From Bacillota bacterium (GTDB lineage Bacteria > Bacillota > Clostridia > Acetivibrionales > DTU013): a stretch of 64,000 bases of DNA. Below the pieces are notes generated by a model that worked only from the letters and a program-made list of their open reading frames with translations, did no database searches and had not been told where the DNA came from. The DNA is taken from the NCBI GenBank assembly GCA_023426125.1, contig JAFABI010000086.1:1-64000 (forward strand), read 5' to 3'. The translations under genes and the position numbers were made by a program. Shown here piece by piece: positions 43,048 through 51,906 of this stretch; within the stretch, counting starts at the first letter, position 1; each line of letters opens with the position of its first letter.

Positions 43048-43530
43048 ATGTATTTGATTGAAAGGATATTGCTGGCAGGCATATGGTTAATCAGTTTCAT
43101 ATCCATCGCATTTATTCCAAAAGGGAAAGCAGCCCAGGCATCTTTCATTTTCTTAATGACGCAGTTCTTTACATGGGTCAGCGGACTGAGCGTTGTAGAA
43201 TTCGGCTGGCTTGAATACCCGGTGCGCGAATTGCATAAAGCCAATGCCACCAGCTTTTCCTTTGAATATTTCATATTGCCGGTTATTGTCATCTTCTTCA
43301 TCCTGCACTATCCGCAGAATAAGCCCATAAAGATAAAAATCCTTTATTATATGACTTTTAGTTCAGCAATCACCCTTGTGGAATATTTCGTTGAAAGATA
43401 CACCCTGCTGATTCAATATCATACATGGAAGTGGTATTGGACATGGATCAGTTTGACAATCCTTTTTCATATAATCTTATCTATCTATCGATGGTTTTTT
43501 AAAATAAAAAGCTCTTTAAAATATTCATGA
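43048..43530 (+). CDS. CBO0543-like small membrane protein (second of pair)
   Basis: This 160-residue protein has the same helix pattern as its upstream neighbour: MYLIERILLAGIWLI start, FIPKGK after the first helix, and YPVRELHKANATSFSFEYFI matching FPVREFVNATNVGF in the neighbour. Function is unknown. It ends overlapping by 6 bases, tail to tail, with the SDR gene on the other strand. Confidence 0.7.
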   Translation: MYLIERILLAGIWLISFISIAFIPKGKAAQASFIFLMTQFFTWVSGLSVVEFGWLEYPVRELHKANATSFSFEYFILPVIVIFFILHYPQNKPIKIKILYYMTFSSAITLVEYFVERYTLLIQYHTWKWYWTWISLTILFHIILSIYRWFFKIKSSLKYS

Positions 43531-44433
43531 TTCTACCATAGCGCCTCCATTGACATGGATTACCTGGCCGGAAACATCCCCGGAGTCGTCAGATGCCAGA
43601 TACACATATGCCGGCGCCAGTTCGAAGGGCTGCGCGGCACGCCGCATGGGGACTTCAAGGCCGAAGGATTTCACCGTTTCGGCAGAATAGCTGGACGGTA
43701 TCAATGGTGTCCATGTAGGGCCGGGGGCTACTGCATTTACTCTTATCCCTTGTTTTACAAGGGATAGGGATAATGACCTGGTGAAGGATACAATGGCGCC
43801 TTTTGTCGACGAATAGTCGATCAGCTCTTTTTTGCCCTGGTAGGCTGTTATGGATGCCGTATTGATAATGGAGCTGCCGCATTTCAGATAGGGCAGCGCT
43901 GCTTTGGTCATGTAGAAAAATGAGAATATGTTGGTTTTGAAGGTGTTTTCCAGCTGCTCACCGGTTATATCAAGGATGCTGTCTTGCGGGAATTGTACGC
44001 CGGCGTTGTTGACAAGGATGTCCAGATGCCCGAAGCATTGCAGCGTATCTTTCACAACTTTTTTGGAAAACTGCTCCTCCCGGAGGTCGCCTTCAATCAA
44101 CAGGCACCTGCGGCCTGTCCTTTCAACCGCGGCTTTTGTTTCCAGGGCGTCGGAACGTTCGCAGAGATAGACGATTGCCACATCCGCCCCCTCTTTTGCA
44201 AAGGCAACGGCTGCAGCACGCCCTATTCCGCTGTCGCCTCCCGTGATAATGGCTGTTTTTCCTGCGAGCTTTCCGCACCCGCGGTAATACGGATTGTCAT
44301 AGATCGGCCTCGGAACCATGAATGATTCGATTCCCGGCTGCTTTGGCTGATGCTGGGGAGGAAAGGTAACCGGTTCCGGCTTACATTTAACCTCATATCC
44401 GAAATAAGGATACCTGGGATACCTGGAATACAT
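43525..44433 (-). CDS. SDR oxidoreductase (general-stress/glucose-dehydrogenase-like)
   Basis: This 302-residue classical SDR carries a 50-residue N-terminal extension rich in Pro and Tyr (MYSRYPRYPYFGYEV), as in the YhdF/YhxC/YdaD-type SDRs. Motifs are TGGDSGIGRA, NNAGVQ, TASITAYQG with catalytic Ser and YSSTKGA (YxxxK). It probably uses NAD(P); the substrate is unknown. The related Bacillus genes respond to stress or sporulation. AAGGAGA upstream supports the start. It lies downstream of the YhcN-like gene on the same strand, but a terminator separates them. Confidence 0.9.
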   Translation of the reverse strand: MYSRYPRYPYFGYEVKCKPEPVTFPPQHQPKQPGIESFMVPRPIYDNPYYRGCGKLAGKTAIITGGDSGIGRAAAVAFAKEGADVAIVYLCERSDALETKAAVERTGRRCLLIEGDLREEQFSKKVVKDTLQCFGHLDILVNNAGVQFPQDSILDITGEQLENTFKTNIFSFFYMTKAALPYLKCGSSIINTASITAYQGKKELIDYSSTKGAIVSFTRSLSLSLVKQGIRVNAVAPGPTWTPLIPSSYSAETVKSFGLEVPMRRAAQPFELAPAYVYLASDDSGDVSGQVIHVNGGAMVES

Positions 44434-44498
44434 AACATAATCTCCTTATGGTAAACTATGATTTAGTATATTCATATGCCAGGTTTTATGTTCAACGA

Positions 44499-44542
44499 TA
44501 AAAAATGGTGTCAACCCGCTCATAAAAGCGGGCTGGCACCAT
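44499..44542 (-). terminator. Terminator of the YhcN-like gene
   Basis: On the minus strand ATGGTGCCAGCCCGCT pairs with AGCGGGTTGACACCAT through about 15 bp with one mismatch, around a TTTATG loop. TTTTTTA follows. It lies 18 bases past the YhcN-like stop. Confidence 0.85.
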
Positions 44543-44559
44543 AAAAACAAAAACGTGAG

Positions 44560-45147
44560 TTACAGACGGCCTGTTTTTACATTCTGTATAAGCGTGTTGA
44601 ACTCACTGGTCAAGTCGCCCAGAGGTTTGTTGCTTTTTACATTGTCCGCCAGACGCTTTATCCTTGATGACATGTCTGCCGAATCACTCACAACAACGTT
44701 GGTTATTGTGCTGTCCAGCTTTTTAACCCTGTCGGTGATCATTTGCTTTGTAGTATTTGCATTTGAGGCTTTACCGGAAGGGGTGCAGCCAATTAAAGCG
44801 GTGTTGCCGTTTACAACGGCATTGATTTGCCGCATACCGCCAATGTCGCCTAACTGCTTGCAGATATTATCCGCCTTTACCCTGTCAAAGCCTGTCTGCT
44901 GCTGAACTTGCTGACCGGTTCGATTATATCTTACTCCAGGGGTCGGGCTTACACTGATTCTATTTCCCCTGCCTATAAAGGGACTGGGACTAGCTGCCGG
45001 CATATTCAGCCCCATATAGTTCCGTACCTGCTGTCTTGTGCCGTTTTGTCCTGTGCGCTGCCAGTTCCTTCCCAGCAGAGCGCCGCCCAGAAATAGAGCT
45101 GCAAAAAGGATTACAACAGGAACGATGATTGGAAATCTTCTCCTCAA
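44560..45147 (-). CDS. YhcN/YlaJ-family sporulation-associated protein
   Basis: This protein of about 195 residues has an N-terminal hydrophobic anchor (RRRFPIIVPVVILFAALFLGG), a Pro/Arg/Gln-rich linker and a C-terminal YhcN/YlaJ-type domain (KADNICKQLGDIGGMRQINAVVNGN, then DRVKKLDSTITNVVVSDS). Homologues are spore or forespore envelope proteins of unknown activity. There is no lipobox cysteine, so it is a membrane-anchored form. I favour a TTG start at 45147, eight bases after GGAGG; the ATG at 45162 is part of that ribosome site. It lies head to head with the germination operon. Confidence 0.82.
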   Translation of the reverse strand: MRRRFPIIVPVVILFAALFLGGALLGRNWQRTGQNGTRQQVRNYMGLNMPAASPSPFIGRGNRISVSPTPGVRYNRTGQQVQQQTGFDRVKADNICKQLGDIGGMRQINAVVNGNTALIGCTPSGKASNANTTKQMITDRVKKLDSTITNVVVSDSADMSSRIKRLADNVKSNKPLGDLTSEFNTLIQNVKTGRL

Positions 45148-45292
45148 AATAATCACCTCCATGAAATATTTTTCTTGATTTCACCGTTTTTTATTTAAGT
45201 AAGTTTTGATAAATCTGTGAAAAACGGACAGAATGGACTTAGCCAATATGAATTTGATTGTTTTGACTGACGATTTGCCCATAAATTGCCTC

Positions 45293-45322
45293 GAATACAT
45301 AAATTTCTTATGAGCCATAATA
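45293..45322 (+). promoter_or_regulatory. Sigma-G-type promoter of the germination operon
   Basis: GAATA (45293-45297), an 18-base spacer and CATAATA (45316-45322) fit the forespore sigma-G pattern GHATR-N18-CATNHTA exactly. It is 31 bases before the first start codon. Sigma-G control is expected for gerA-type operons. Confidence 0.7.
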
Positions 45323-45352
45323 CCAATGTTAATAATGTGACCGAGGTGTTTT

Positions 45353-47170
45353 ATGCAGTCCGGACAAAAGAAAAAGAACTTGCTTCAAAGCATTCTATCC
45401 CTAATAACCTATAAAGATACGGGACCTGACAGGGTGTTTGCCATTCCCGAAGTAGAAAGTCAGGATGACAGCAGCGGACAGAAGGCAGATGCCTCGTCCG
45501 GCAGCGGGGATGCCAAAAGCGCCTCCGGCGAAAGCAAGAACCGGCCGGATGAAAACAGGAAAGTAAAAAAACCGGTTCCCATTTCCCGGTACGGTATGGA
45601 AAAAGAGGACAAAAAGACCGGAGCGGACAACAAGACCATCAGCAGAGATATAAAATCCAATATCGACTATCTCCATAAAAGCTTTAATCACCCGGACAAC
45701 AAGGACATTGTGATCCGGGAATTTATGATCGCGGATCAATATAAAGCATTTATTGCCTATCTGGAAGGAATGGCGGACAGGGTAACGGTGAATAATTTCA
45801 TTCTGCGTCCCTTGCTGCAAATTGACGGGTTTCGGGAAAAAACGCCGGAATGCAAGCTGGAGTATATTCTCAATAGCGTAATCGAAATTAACCAGGCGAA
45901 AAATATCGAAAATCACAGTGAGGCGCTGTTTGAAATCCTGGTAGGAAATACCATCCTGTATATTGATGATTGCACCTATTATCTGTCCTGTGAAACCAAA
46001 GGCTTTGACAAAAGGGGAGTCGAATCGCCCCAGGCGGAGGGCGTTGTAAAAGGCCCACAGGAAGCTTTTAATGAAAGTTTGCGTACAAACCTTACGCTGG
46101 TGCGAAAAATCATAAAAAACAGCAATCTTACCACCGAGTTTCTAAAAATCGGCAATGTCAGTCAGACTCTTTGCGCCATTATGTATCTGAACGGCATTGT
46201 AAACCCGGCAATCGTCAAGGAAGTAAAGCGCCGCATAAACAGTATAAAAACCGACGCCCTTTTCAGTACCGGAATGCTGGAGCAATTTCTGGAGTCGAAC
46301 CAGTGGGCGATTGTTCCGACGGTTATAAGCACCGAGAGGCCTGACAGGGCCGCATCCCATATTGTTGAGGGCAAAGTGGCGATTTTCCTCGACGGTTCGC
46401 CATATACCATCATTGTACCCACCACAGCCCATGCGCTTGTGCATTCTCCCGAAGACTCCGCATTAAAATGGCAGTATGCCACTTCATTAAGATTTATCCG
46501 GTTGATCGCCATTATTATAGCGGGCATGCTGCCGGGGATTTATGTGGCGCTGACCAACTTCCACCAGGAAATGCTGCCTACCGACCTTCTGATTGCCATC
46601 GTCGAAGCAAAGGAAAATGTCCCTTTTCCCACTATCGTGGAAGTGCTTTTGATGGAATTATCCTTCGAGCTTATCCGTGAGGCCGGGATAAGAATCCCGG
46701 GAATCATAGGAAATACACTGGGAATCATCGGCGCTTTGATCTTGGGACAGGCTGCCGTTCAGGCAAACATCGTCAGTCCCATATTGATTATTGTCGTCGC
46801 CGTAACGGGTCTGGGGAATTTTGCCATTCCTGATTACAATCTGGGCTTCGGAATAAGGCTTTTGCGTTTTGGATTCATTGCAGCAGGCGCAATATTGGGC
46901 TTTTACGGAATAGCCATTTTGCTTCTTATGTTTGCCGCCTATGTGGTGGACATGGATTGCTTTGGCGTTCCTTTTTATTCACCTCTCGCGCCAAGGACAA
47001 AAAGAAGCTTTGATCTGGTGATCCGATGGCCCGTATGGATGCAGGAAAAGCGGCCGGATTATTTAAATCCCCTGCAAAGGCAGAGGCAGCCTGAAATCTC
47101 CAGGCAATGGACGCAGGAGGATCCGGAGAACAGCTATGACAAAGGAGGTGGCAGGGATGAAGGAAGGTAG
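45353..47170 (+). CDS. Spore germinant receptor subunit A (GerA/GerKA family)
   Basis: This 605-residue GerA-family protein has a charged, low-complexity N-terminal tail (about 25-90). A soluble GerA domain follows (about 100-370; VNNFILRPLLQIDGF, LVGNTILYIDD, VVEGKVAIFLDGSPYTIIVPT), then four to five membrane helices (about 380-550) and a cytoplasmic tail. A, B and C subunits form the inner-membrane receptor that detects germinants. It overlaps the B subunit by 14 bases. The early segment AGTERPDRAAS-type loop before the membrane part is family-typical. Confidence 0.94.
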   Translation: MQSGQKKKNLLQSILSLITYKDTGPDRVFAIPEVESQDDSSGQKADASSGSGDAKSASGESKNRPDENRKVKKPVPISRYGMEKEDKKTGADNKTISRDIKSNIDYLHKSFNHPDNKDIVIREFMIADQYKAFIAYLEGMADRVTVNNFILRPLLQIDGFREKTPECKLEYILNSVIEINQAKNIENHSEALFEILVGNTILYIDDCTYYLSCETKGFDKRGVESPQAEGVVKGPQEAFNESLRTNLTLVRKIIKNSNLTTEFLKIGNVSQTLCAIMYLNGIVNPAIVKEVKRRINSIKTDALFSTGMLEQFLESNQWAIVPTVISTERPDRAASHIVEGKVAIFLDGSPYTIIVPTTAHALVHSPEDSALKWQYATSLRFIRLIAIIIAGMLPGIYVALTNFHQEMLPTDLLIAIVEAKENVPFPTIVEVLLMELSFELIREAGIRIPGIIGNTLGIIGALILGQAAVQANIVSPILIIVVAVTGLGNFAIPDYNLGFGIRLLRFGFIAAGAILGFYGIAILLLMFAAYVVDMDCFGVPFYSPLAPRTKRSFDLVIRWPVWMQEKRPDYLNPLQRQRQPEISRQWTQEDPENSYDKGGGRDEGR

Positions 47171-48263
47171 ATTCGGTTTTTTTGAAACCGTATGTCTGAT
47201 GTCGCTGATTCTTTTTACGAAAGACTTCTATTCAAGTATCAGGGTAGTGGTAGAAACCACCGGTACGGCAGCCTGGTATATGACGCTGATTTCCTGCGCC
47301 ACAAGCATTATCTTCTTTTTGTTTCTTTATCTGCTGATGAAAAGGTTTCCGGGGAAAGACCTGGTGCAGGTCTTCCAGCTTGTACTTGGGAAAATCCTGG
47401 GGAAAGTGGTCGCTCTCTTATTTTTTGCCTATTTCATGTTTTATGCCGCCACCGACTTGAGGGAATTTCTTGAAATGATTAAGGCATATGCCCTGCCCTA
47501 TACATTGCCCAGTCTGATTATAGGAGCTTTTATCATCGCAGTGCTGATACTCGCAGCTAAAGGGCTGGAGGTAATTGCGCGGGTAGGGTATATAAGCTTT
47601 TTCCCCGTGATGTTTGTCATTATCCTAATCTTGCTGCTGGCCTCCAAGTATTATGATGTGAGATATTTGCTGCCCATCGGCGGCTATGGTTTCGATGTGA
47701 CGTTGAAGACAGGCATTTTACGCAGCTCGGCCTACAGTGAAGTGATCATCCTTGCCTTTATTATAAATTCCACCCATGGCCTGAAGATTTTTAAAAAAGC
47801 CGGGATCACCAGTCTGGTTATAACCGGCTTGACTTTCGGGGGCACCTTTCTTTGCTATCTCATGGCTTTTCAATATACCCAGGGAAGCGAAAACCTTTCA
47901 GCCATGTATCAGCTTGCCAGAATTATTTATTTTAATCGCTTTTTCCAGCGTATCGAAGCCATTTTCCTGTTTATATGGGTCATATCCTCCATCATAACGG
48001 TAGCCATGGCCTTTTACATTTCCATAACCGTCTACTGCAAGGCGATGAATATAAAAAAACACAGGCCGCTGTTGCTGCCCGGTGCGTTTATGCTTTTTAT
48101 GGTGGCCATCATGCCGAATAATTTATCGGAGATCACCGAAATCAGCCTTGTCATCACAAGGCAATACAGCCTTTTCTTTGTCTATCTGGTGCCGGTGCTG
48201 GTATTAATTATTTCATTGATATTCCGAAAGAAAGGGGGGAAGACCGGAAATGCGAAAACATGA
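47157..48263 (+). CDS. Spore germinant receptor subunit B (GerAB/GerKB, APC-type)
   Basis: This 368-residue protein has ten membrane helices and the spore-permease (PF03845) pattern. It belongs to the amino acid/polyamine transporter superfamily and is thought to bind the germinant or conduct ions. I choose ATG 47157 preceded by GGAGGTGG; ATG 47136 lies before that site. It overlaps both neighbours slightly (A by 14 bases, C by 14 bases), so the A-B-C operon is translationally coupled. Confidence 0.93.
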   Translation: MKEGRFGFFETVCLMSLILFTKDFYSSIRVVVETTGTAAWYMTLISCATSIIFFLFLYLLMKRFPGKDLVQVFQLVLGKILGKVVALLFFAYFMFYAATDLREFLEMIKAYALPYTLPSLIIGAFIIAVLILAAKGLEVIARVGYISFFPVMFVIILILLLASKYYDVRYLLPIGGYGFDVTLKTGILRSSAYSEVIILAFIINSTHGLKIFKKAGITSLVITGLTFGGTFLCYLMAFQYTQGSENLSAMYQLARIIYFNRFFQRIEAIFLFIWVISSIITVAMAFYISITVYCKAMNIKKHRPLLLPGAFMLFMVAIMPNNLSEITEISLVITRQYSLFFVYLVPVLVLIISLIFRKKGGKTGNAKT

Positions 48264-49548
48264 TCTGCGGTTAATATCCTTAATACTGGTTTGTATCTGT
48301 ATGCTTTTCACCGGCTGTTCCAGCGACAGCAGGGAAATAGACGACCAGGTCTATACATTGGTTATTGGGGCGGACAAAGGGACGGAAAACAGAGTAAGGC
48401 TCACGATACAATACCCTACCTATAAGGATGGAGGGGGCGGAGGTATTGAAAAGAGCAGCGGCGGTGGCGGAGGAGGGGGCGAAACGGGAGAGGTGGACGG
48501 TACCATCGTGGAGACAGTGGAGGCGCCTTCAATCCTGGAAGCAGTCAATCTTCTAAATACCTCCGTTCCCAGAAGCATATCCTTCATCCATGCCAAGATG
48601 TTTGTATTTTCTGAAGATTTTGCACGGGACGGCATCGGAAGTTATCTGGAGCCTATGGCCAGATTCAGGGAAACCAGAAGGATCATGCAGGTTGTCGTTT
48701 GCAGGGGAAAAGCAGAGGACTTTATAAAGGAAAATAAGGGGCTGATCGGAAGCAGTATTGCAAAGACAATGGAACTGATGTCGACACAGGCGCTTGAGAC
48801 AGGCTATTTTCCCTTTACAACCTTCCATGATTTTTATACAGGCGTATTATCTCCCTATAGTCAAGCTTATGCAGCATATGCAGGGATTAATGATTTTAAA
48901 AATTTGAAAAATGAAGAAGGTGTAAAAGAGACTGCGGCACTGGAGGCAGAAAAAGGTTTTATGCCCGGAGATATACCAAGACAGGGCGGAACCAAAGGAG
49001 AGTTTGTGGGCACTGCTGTTTTCAATGGCGACAGGATGGTAGGCAGTCTTGATTCCTATGAGACGAGATACTTTATGATGGTGATTGGAAGGTATCAGAG
49101 AGGGATAATTACCATCTCCGACGAAAATGAGCCCGGATCCGCCATACCTCTTGATGTCAGACTGGGGCGGAAATCGGAGATAAAAGGGCATTTTGAAGAC
49201 GGCAAGCCGGTCATCGACGTCCATCTTTCGATTGAATCGGACCTGGGAGCGGTACAGAGCAGAATCCAATATGAAAAGCTGGACAAAATCGATGATCTTA
49301 ACAATTACATCGCACGGATCATTCAGCGGGGAGTGAAAAATACTATTGAAAAAACCATAAAGGAGCTGGGAACGGATGTATTCGGCTTTGGAAGATATTT
49401 TGCAGGGTATTTCGCCACCATCCAGGAGTTTGAGGAATATGACTGGCTGTCGCATTACAGGGAAGCAAAGATCAATGTATCGGTAGAGGCCGATGTAAGG
49501 CGTACCGGCACAATTGTTGATACATCACCGATAAGGCATGGCAAGTAA
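48250..49548 (+). CDS. Spore germinant receptor lipoprotein subunit C (Ger(x)C family)
   Basis: This 432-residue lipoprotein has the signal MRKHDLRLISLILVCICMLF and lipobox TGC (Cys23), then the family start SREIDDQVYTLVIGADKG. The C-terminal domain (about 230-420) matches GerAC_C. Odd is a glycine-rich insertion at residues 61-80 (GGGGG and GGGGGGG runs) coded by GGN repeats. It is probably a flexible loop and prone to length change. Lipidated C subunits sit on the outer face of the spore inner membrane with A and B. Confidence 0.93.
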   Translation: MRKHDLRLISLILVCICMLFTGCSSDSREIDDQVYTLVIGADKGTENRVRLTIQYPTYKDGGGGGIEKSSGGGGGGGETGEVDGTIVETVEAPSILEAVNLLNTSVPRSISFIHAKMFVFSEDFARDGIGSYLEPMARFRETRRIMQVVVCRGKAEDFIKENKGLIGSSIAKTMELMSTQALETGYFPFTTFHDFYTGVLSPYSQAYAAYAGINDFKNLKNEEGVKETAALEAEKGFMPGDIPRQGGTKGEFVGTAVFNGDRMVGSLDSYETRYFMMVIGRYQRGIITISDENEPGSAIPLDVRLGRKSEIKGHFEDGKPVIDVHLSIESDLGAVQSRIQYEKLDKIDDLNNYIARIIQRGVKNTIEKTIKELGTDVFGFGRYFAGYFATIQEFEEYDWLSHYREAKINVSVEADVRRTGTIVDTSPIRHGK

Positions 49549-49574
49549 GAAATCAGATTTGAAGGGACTAAGCT

Positions 49575-49742
49575 ATGAGATTTATTTTTTCGCTTTTTAT
49601 GCTGGGGTGCGGGTATTATACCCTCACTTACGGCTTATACATCTGGAAAAAGGACAAGAACAGGTTGGGAGGAGCTGGAACTATTGCCTTTGCAGTCATT
49701 GGAACCTTGGCTCCCATTTTTGTTTTGTACTACCGTTCTTGA
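49575..49742 (+). CDS. Small two-helix membrane protein after the germination operon
   Basis: A 55-codon frame starts ATG 49575, with AAGGG about eight bases upstream, only 26 bases after the C-subunit stop. The product begins MRFIFSLFMLGCGYYTLTYG, then a charged turn (KKDKNR) and a second helix AGTIAFAVIGTLAPIFVLYY. This is a classic two-transmembrane hairpin. Some ger operons carry a small D gene for a two-helix protein that modulates receptor function; this could be a clostridial counterpart. The overlapping longer frame (49538-49819) has no membrane pattern and is rejected. Confidence 0.65.
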   Translation: MRFIFSLFMLGCGYYTLTYGLYIWKKDKNRLGGAGTIAFAVIGTLAPIFVLYYRS

Positions 49743-49855
49743 CAGAGGCGCGGTTGGACATGCCAGCCATTGACCGTCTGGATCTGGAATACCGCGGGAT
49801 TGGAATCCCTTCCAATTGAACAAGTGAAGGGGTTGCAGCCGATAGGCTTAATAGG

Positions 49856-49882
49856 AAAAATGCCCGGCAAAACAAAAGCCGG
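49856..49882 (-). terminator. Weak terminator of the MBL-hydrolase gene
   Basis: On the minus strand CCGGC and GCCGG (49882-49878 and 49868-49864) flank nine bases. GCATTTTTCC follows. It starts four bases past the stop codon. Confidence 0.45.
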
Positions 49883-49885
49883 TGC

Positions 49886-50692
49886 TTAATGATTTGTAAA
49901 GCTGCTGCCGTATTGGGCATGCTCAGGTACTGAGATCCCTTCAAAATGAAGGAAGAGCATTTCCAGATACCTGGCAAGCTTATCGCCTTTCATGGGCGCT
50001 CCATGGCCGGGAATTGCCAGGTCAGGTTTGAGTGCTCTTATTTTTCCCATGGATCTTCCGGCAGCAGCCCAGTCTGTCACCAGGTAAGCCGGAGGATTCT
50101 TGCTGTTTCCGTCCTGCGGAAGTGCCGGCCATAGGGATGGCTGCCTTGCGGTGGTGAAGGCATCGCCTGCAATCAGTGCCCGGTCCAGGTCCCTGTAAAA
50201 GCAAACATGCCCCTCGGTATGGCCGGGGGTGTGAAGCCATCTCCAGCCATTAATGCCCGGCAGGCTGCCGTCCGGCGGAAGGGCTGCCACGCGGTAGCCG
50301 AGATTGGTTGTTTTTGCCGCAAGCTTTTCAGCGGAATCAGAGGTGGCCAGAGGATAACTCTTTTTGCCTGTTATATAGGGTATTTCCAGTTCGTGGGCAT
50401 AAACCGCCACGTCCCAGAGCTCGGCAAGCTGTAGAGCCGAACCTGCATGGTCGGAATGCCCATGGGTCAGAAAAATTGCTCCGGGAGGATGATCTTTTCC
50501 AAACCGCTGCAATGACGAATTCACGATGAAACCGGCAGAAGTCTCCGGGCCGGCATCTACAAGAATCCAACCGTTTTTGTCTCCTACAAGACAGGCATTC
50601 ACAAGGGCAAGCCTCAACAAGGCGATGTCCGGAGTCAGCTCCTGGAAGGAAGGGGTAAGCTTCGTTATGCCTTTTGCTAATTCATTCTTCAT
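49886..50692 (-). CDS. MBL-fold metallo-hydrolase
   Basis: This 268-residue metallo-beta-lactamase-fold protein has the zinc motif THGHSDH (His77, His79, Asp81, His82), a later WLHTPGHTEGH ligand and ALIAGDAF (Asp). These bind two metal ions and hydrolyse esters or thioesters, as in glyoxalase II-like or lactonase-like enzymes; the substrate is unknown. No signal peptide is seen. GGAG seven bases upstream supports the start. It is a single gene, convergent with the germination operon. Confidence 0.9.
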   Translation of the reverse strand: MKNELAKGITKLTPSFQELTPDIALLRLALVNACLVGDKNGWILVDAGPETSAGFIVNSSLQRFGKDHPPGAIFLTHGHSDHAGSALQLAELWDVAVYAHELEIPYITGKKSYPLATSDSAEKLAAKTTNLGYRVAALPPDGSLPGINGWRWLHTPGHTEGHVCFYRDLDRALIAGDAFTTARQPSLWPALPQDGNSKNPPAYLVTDWAAAGRSMGKIRALKPDLAIPGHGAPMKGDKLARYLEMLFLHFEGISVPEHAQYGSSFTNH

Positions 50693-50819
50693 ATAAGTAC
50701 TCCAGTAAACCCTTTAAAGATAATATCTACGATTAGTATTTGTCAAATGCATATTTGTATACCGGCAAATCATAATATTCATTGTACTGCGGATACTAAT
50801 ACTGCTATTTTCAGTGCCC

Positions 50820-50940
50820 TTAGTACTACAGCGAAAAAAACATTAATTTATCGGCATTTATGCGCCTTGAAGAAATATCGCGAACGCTTCAACGCGCTAT
50901 TTCTTCAAGGATAGAATAAGATTTTTCGCTGTAGTATTAG
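50820..50940. mobile_element. MITE-like element, copy 2 (complete)
   Basis: Perfect 15-bp terminal inverted repeats TACTACAGCGAAAAA (50824-50838) and TTTTTCGCTGTAGTA (50922-50936) enclose a second hairpin (50865-50882 with 50893-50910, one mismatch, loop AACGCTTCAA). TTAG occurs directly on both sides (50820-50823, 50937-50940), as a 4-bp target-site duplication would. No open frame lies inside. It lies just before the YitT gene. Confidence 0.7.
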
Positions 50941-50975
50941 ACTGTATTTTTAAATTGCATAAAGGAGATGTCGGT

Positions 50976-51824
50976 ATGAAAGCCGTCAAAGATTTTCTGC
51001 TTATCAATGCGGGGCTGTTCCTGGTGGCGCTGGGAATCTTTCTTTTTAAGGCCCCCAATAACTTTGTGACCGGTGGCGTCAGCGGATTGGCCATTATTGT
51101 GGGCAACTATCTGCATGGCATTTCCATCGGTCCTATCATGATGGCCATTAACGGAGTGCTTCTGATTGCCGGTTTTCTATTTATCGGTCCTGGCTTCGGC
51201 TGGAAAACCGTTTATTCCAGTTTTGCCCTTTCCGGTATGGTCTGGGTAATGGAAAAGCTGGTAATGCTCCGGGGATCCCTGACGGGAGATCTCTTTCTTG
51301 AGTTGATCTATTCCATAATACTCCCGGCCGTAGGCTCCGCAATGGTGTTCAATCAGAACGCATCCACCGGGGGGACCGATATTGTCGCGAAAATCATCAA
51401 TAAATACACGCATTTTCACATAGGGAAAACCCTTTTGATGGCGGATGCCATAACAGCCGCCATGTCCTTCTTTGTTTTCGGAATAAAAATCGGGATGTAT
51501 TCCGTTCTTGGACTGGCCATGAAGGGATTTTTGATCGATACGGTCATTGAAAGCATCAATATTAAAAAACAGCTGACCATCGTCACTACGCACACGGCCG
51601 AAATAAAGGAATACATAATAAAGGTGCTCAAACGGGGAGCTACCATCACGAGGGCGGTCGGAGCCTTTACCAATGAAGAAAGGGATGTGATTACCGTGGT
51701 AGTGTCCAGAAGCCAGGCAATCAAGCTGAGATGCTTTGTCCGTGAAGTTGACAAGACGGCGTTTATCACCGTCAACAGCACTTCGGAGATCATCGGGAAG
51801 GGCTTTAGAAATCTGGATATTTGA
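50976..51824 (+). CDS. YitT-family (DUF161/DUF2179) membrane protein
   Basis: This 282-residue protein has five membrane helices (about 5-165; MKAVKDFLLINAGLFLVALG, FVTGGVSGLAIIVGNYL, NASTGGTDIVAKIINKY) and a C-terminal cytoplasmic DUF2179 domain (about 205-280). Transport or sensing is suspected but unproven. ATG 50976 has AGGAGA seven bases upstream. A solo copy of the MITE terminal sequence follows the gene at 51880, so the gene lies between two inverted MITE ends. Confidence 0.9.
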   Translation: MKAVKDFLLINAGLFLVALGIFLFKAPNNFVTGGVSGLAIIVGNYLHGISIGPIMMAINGVLLIAGFLFIGPGFGWKTVYSSFALSGMVWVMEKLVMLRGSLTGDLFLELIYSIILPAVGSAMVFNQNASTGGTDIVAKIINKYTHFHIGKTLLMADAITAAMSFFVFGIKIGMYSVLGLAMKGFLIDTVIESINIKKQLTIVTTHTAEIKEYIIKVLKRGATITRAVGAFTNEERDVITVVVSRSQAIKLRCFVREVDKTAFITVNSTSEIIGKGFRNLDI

Positions 51825-51879
51825 TATCAAAAAGCTGTTACATTGGATAGTAATAGGGTAAATCTATAGAAATTGTTTC

Positions 51880-51889
51880 CGCTGTAGTA
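51880..51889. repeat. Solo MITE terminal sequence
   Basis: CGCTGTAGTA matches the right end of the element at 50824-50936. It lies between the YitT stop and the transketolase ribosome site, in the orientation expected of a right end. Confidence 0.4.
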
Positions 51890-51906
51890 CGAAAGTGAGG
51901 AGAAAT

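Noticed and set aside
49538..49819. A 93-codon plus-strand frame after the germination operon
   Set aside because: It overlaps the 55-codon two-helix gene in another frame, which has a better ribosome site and clear helices.
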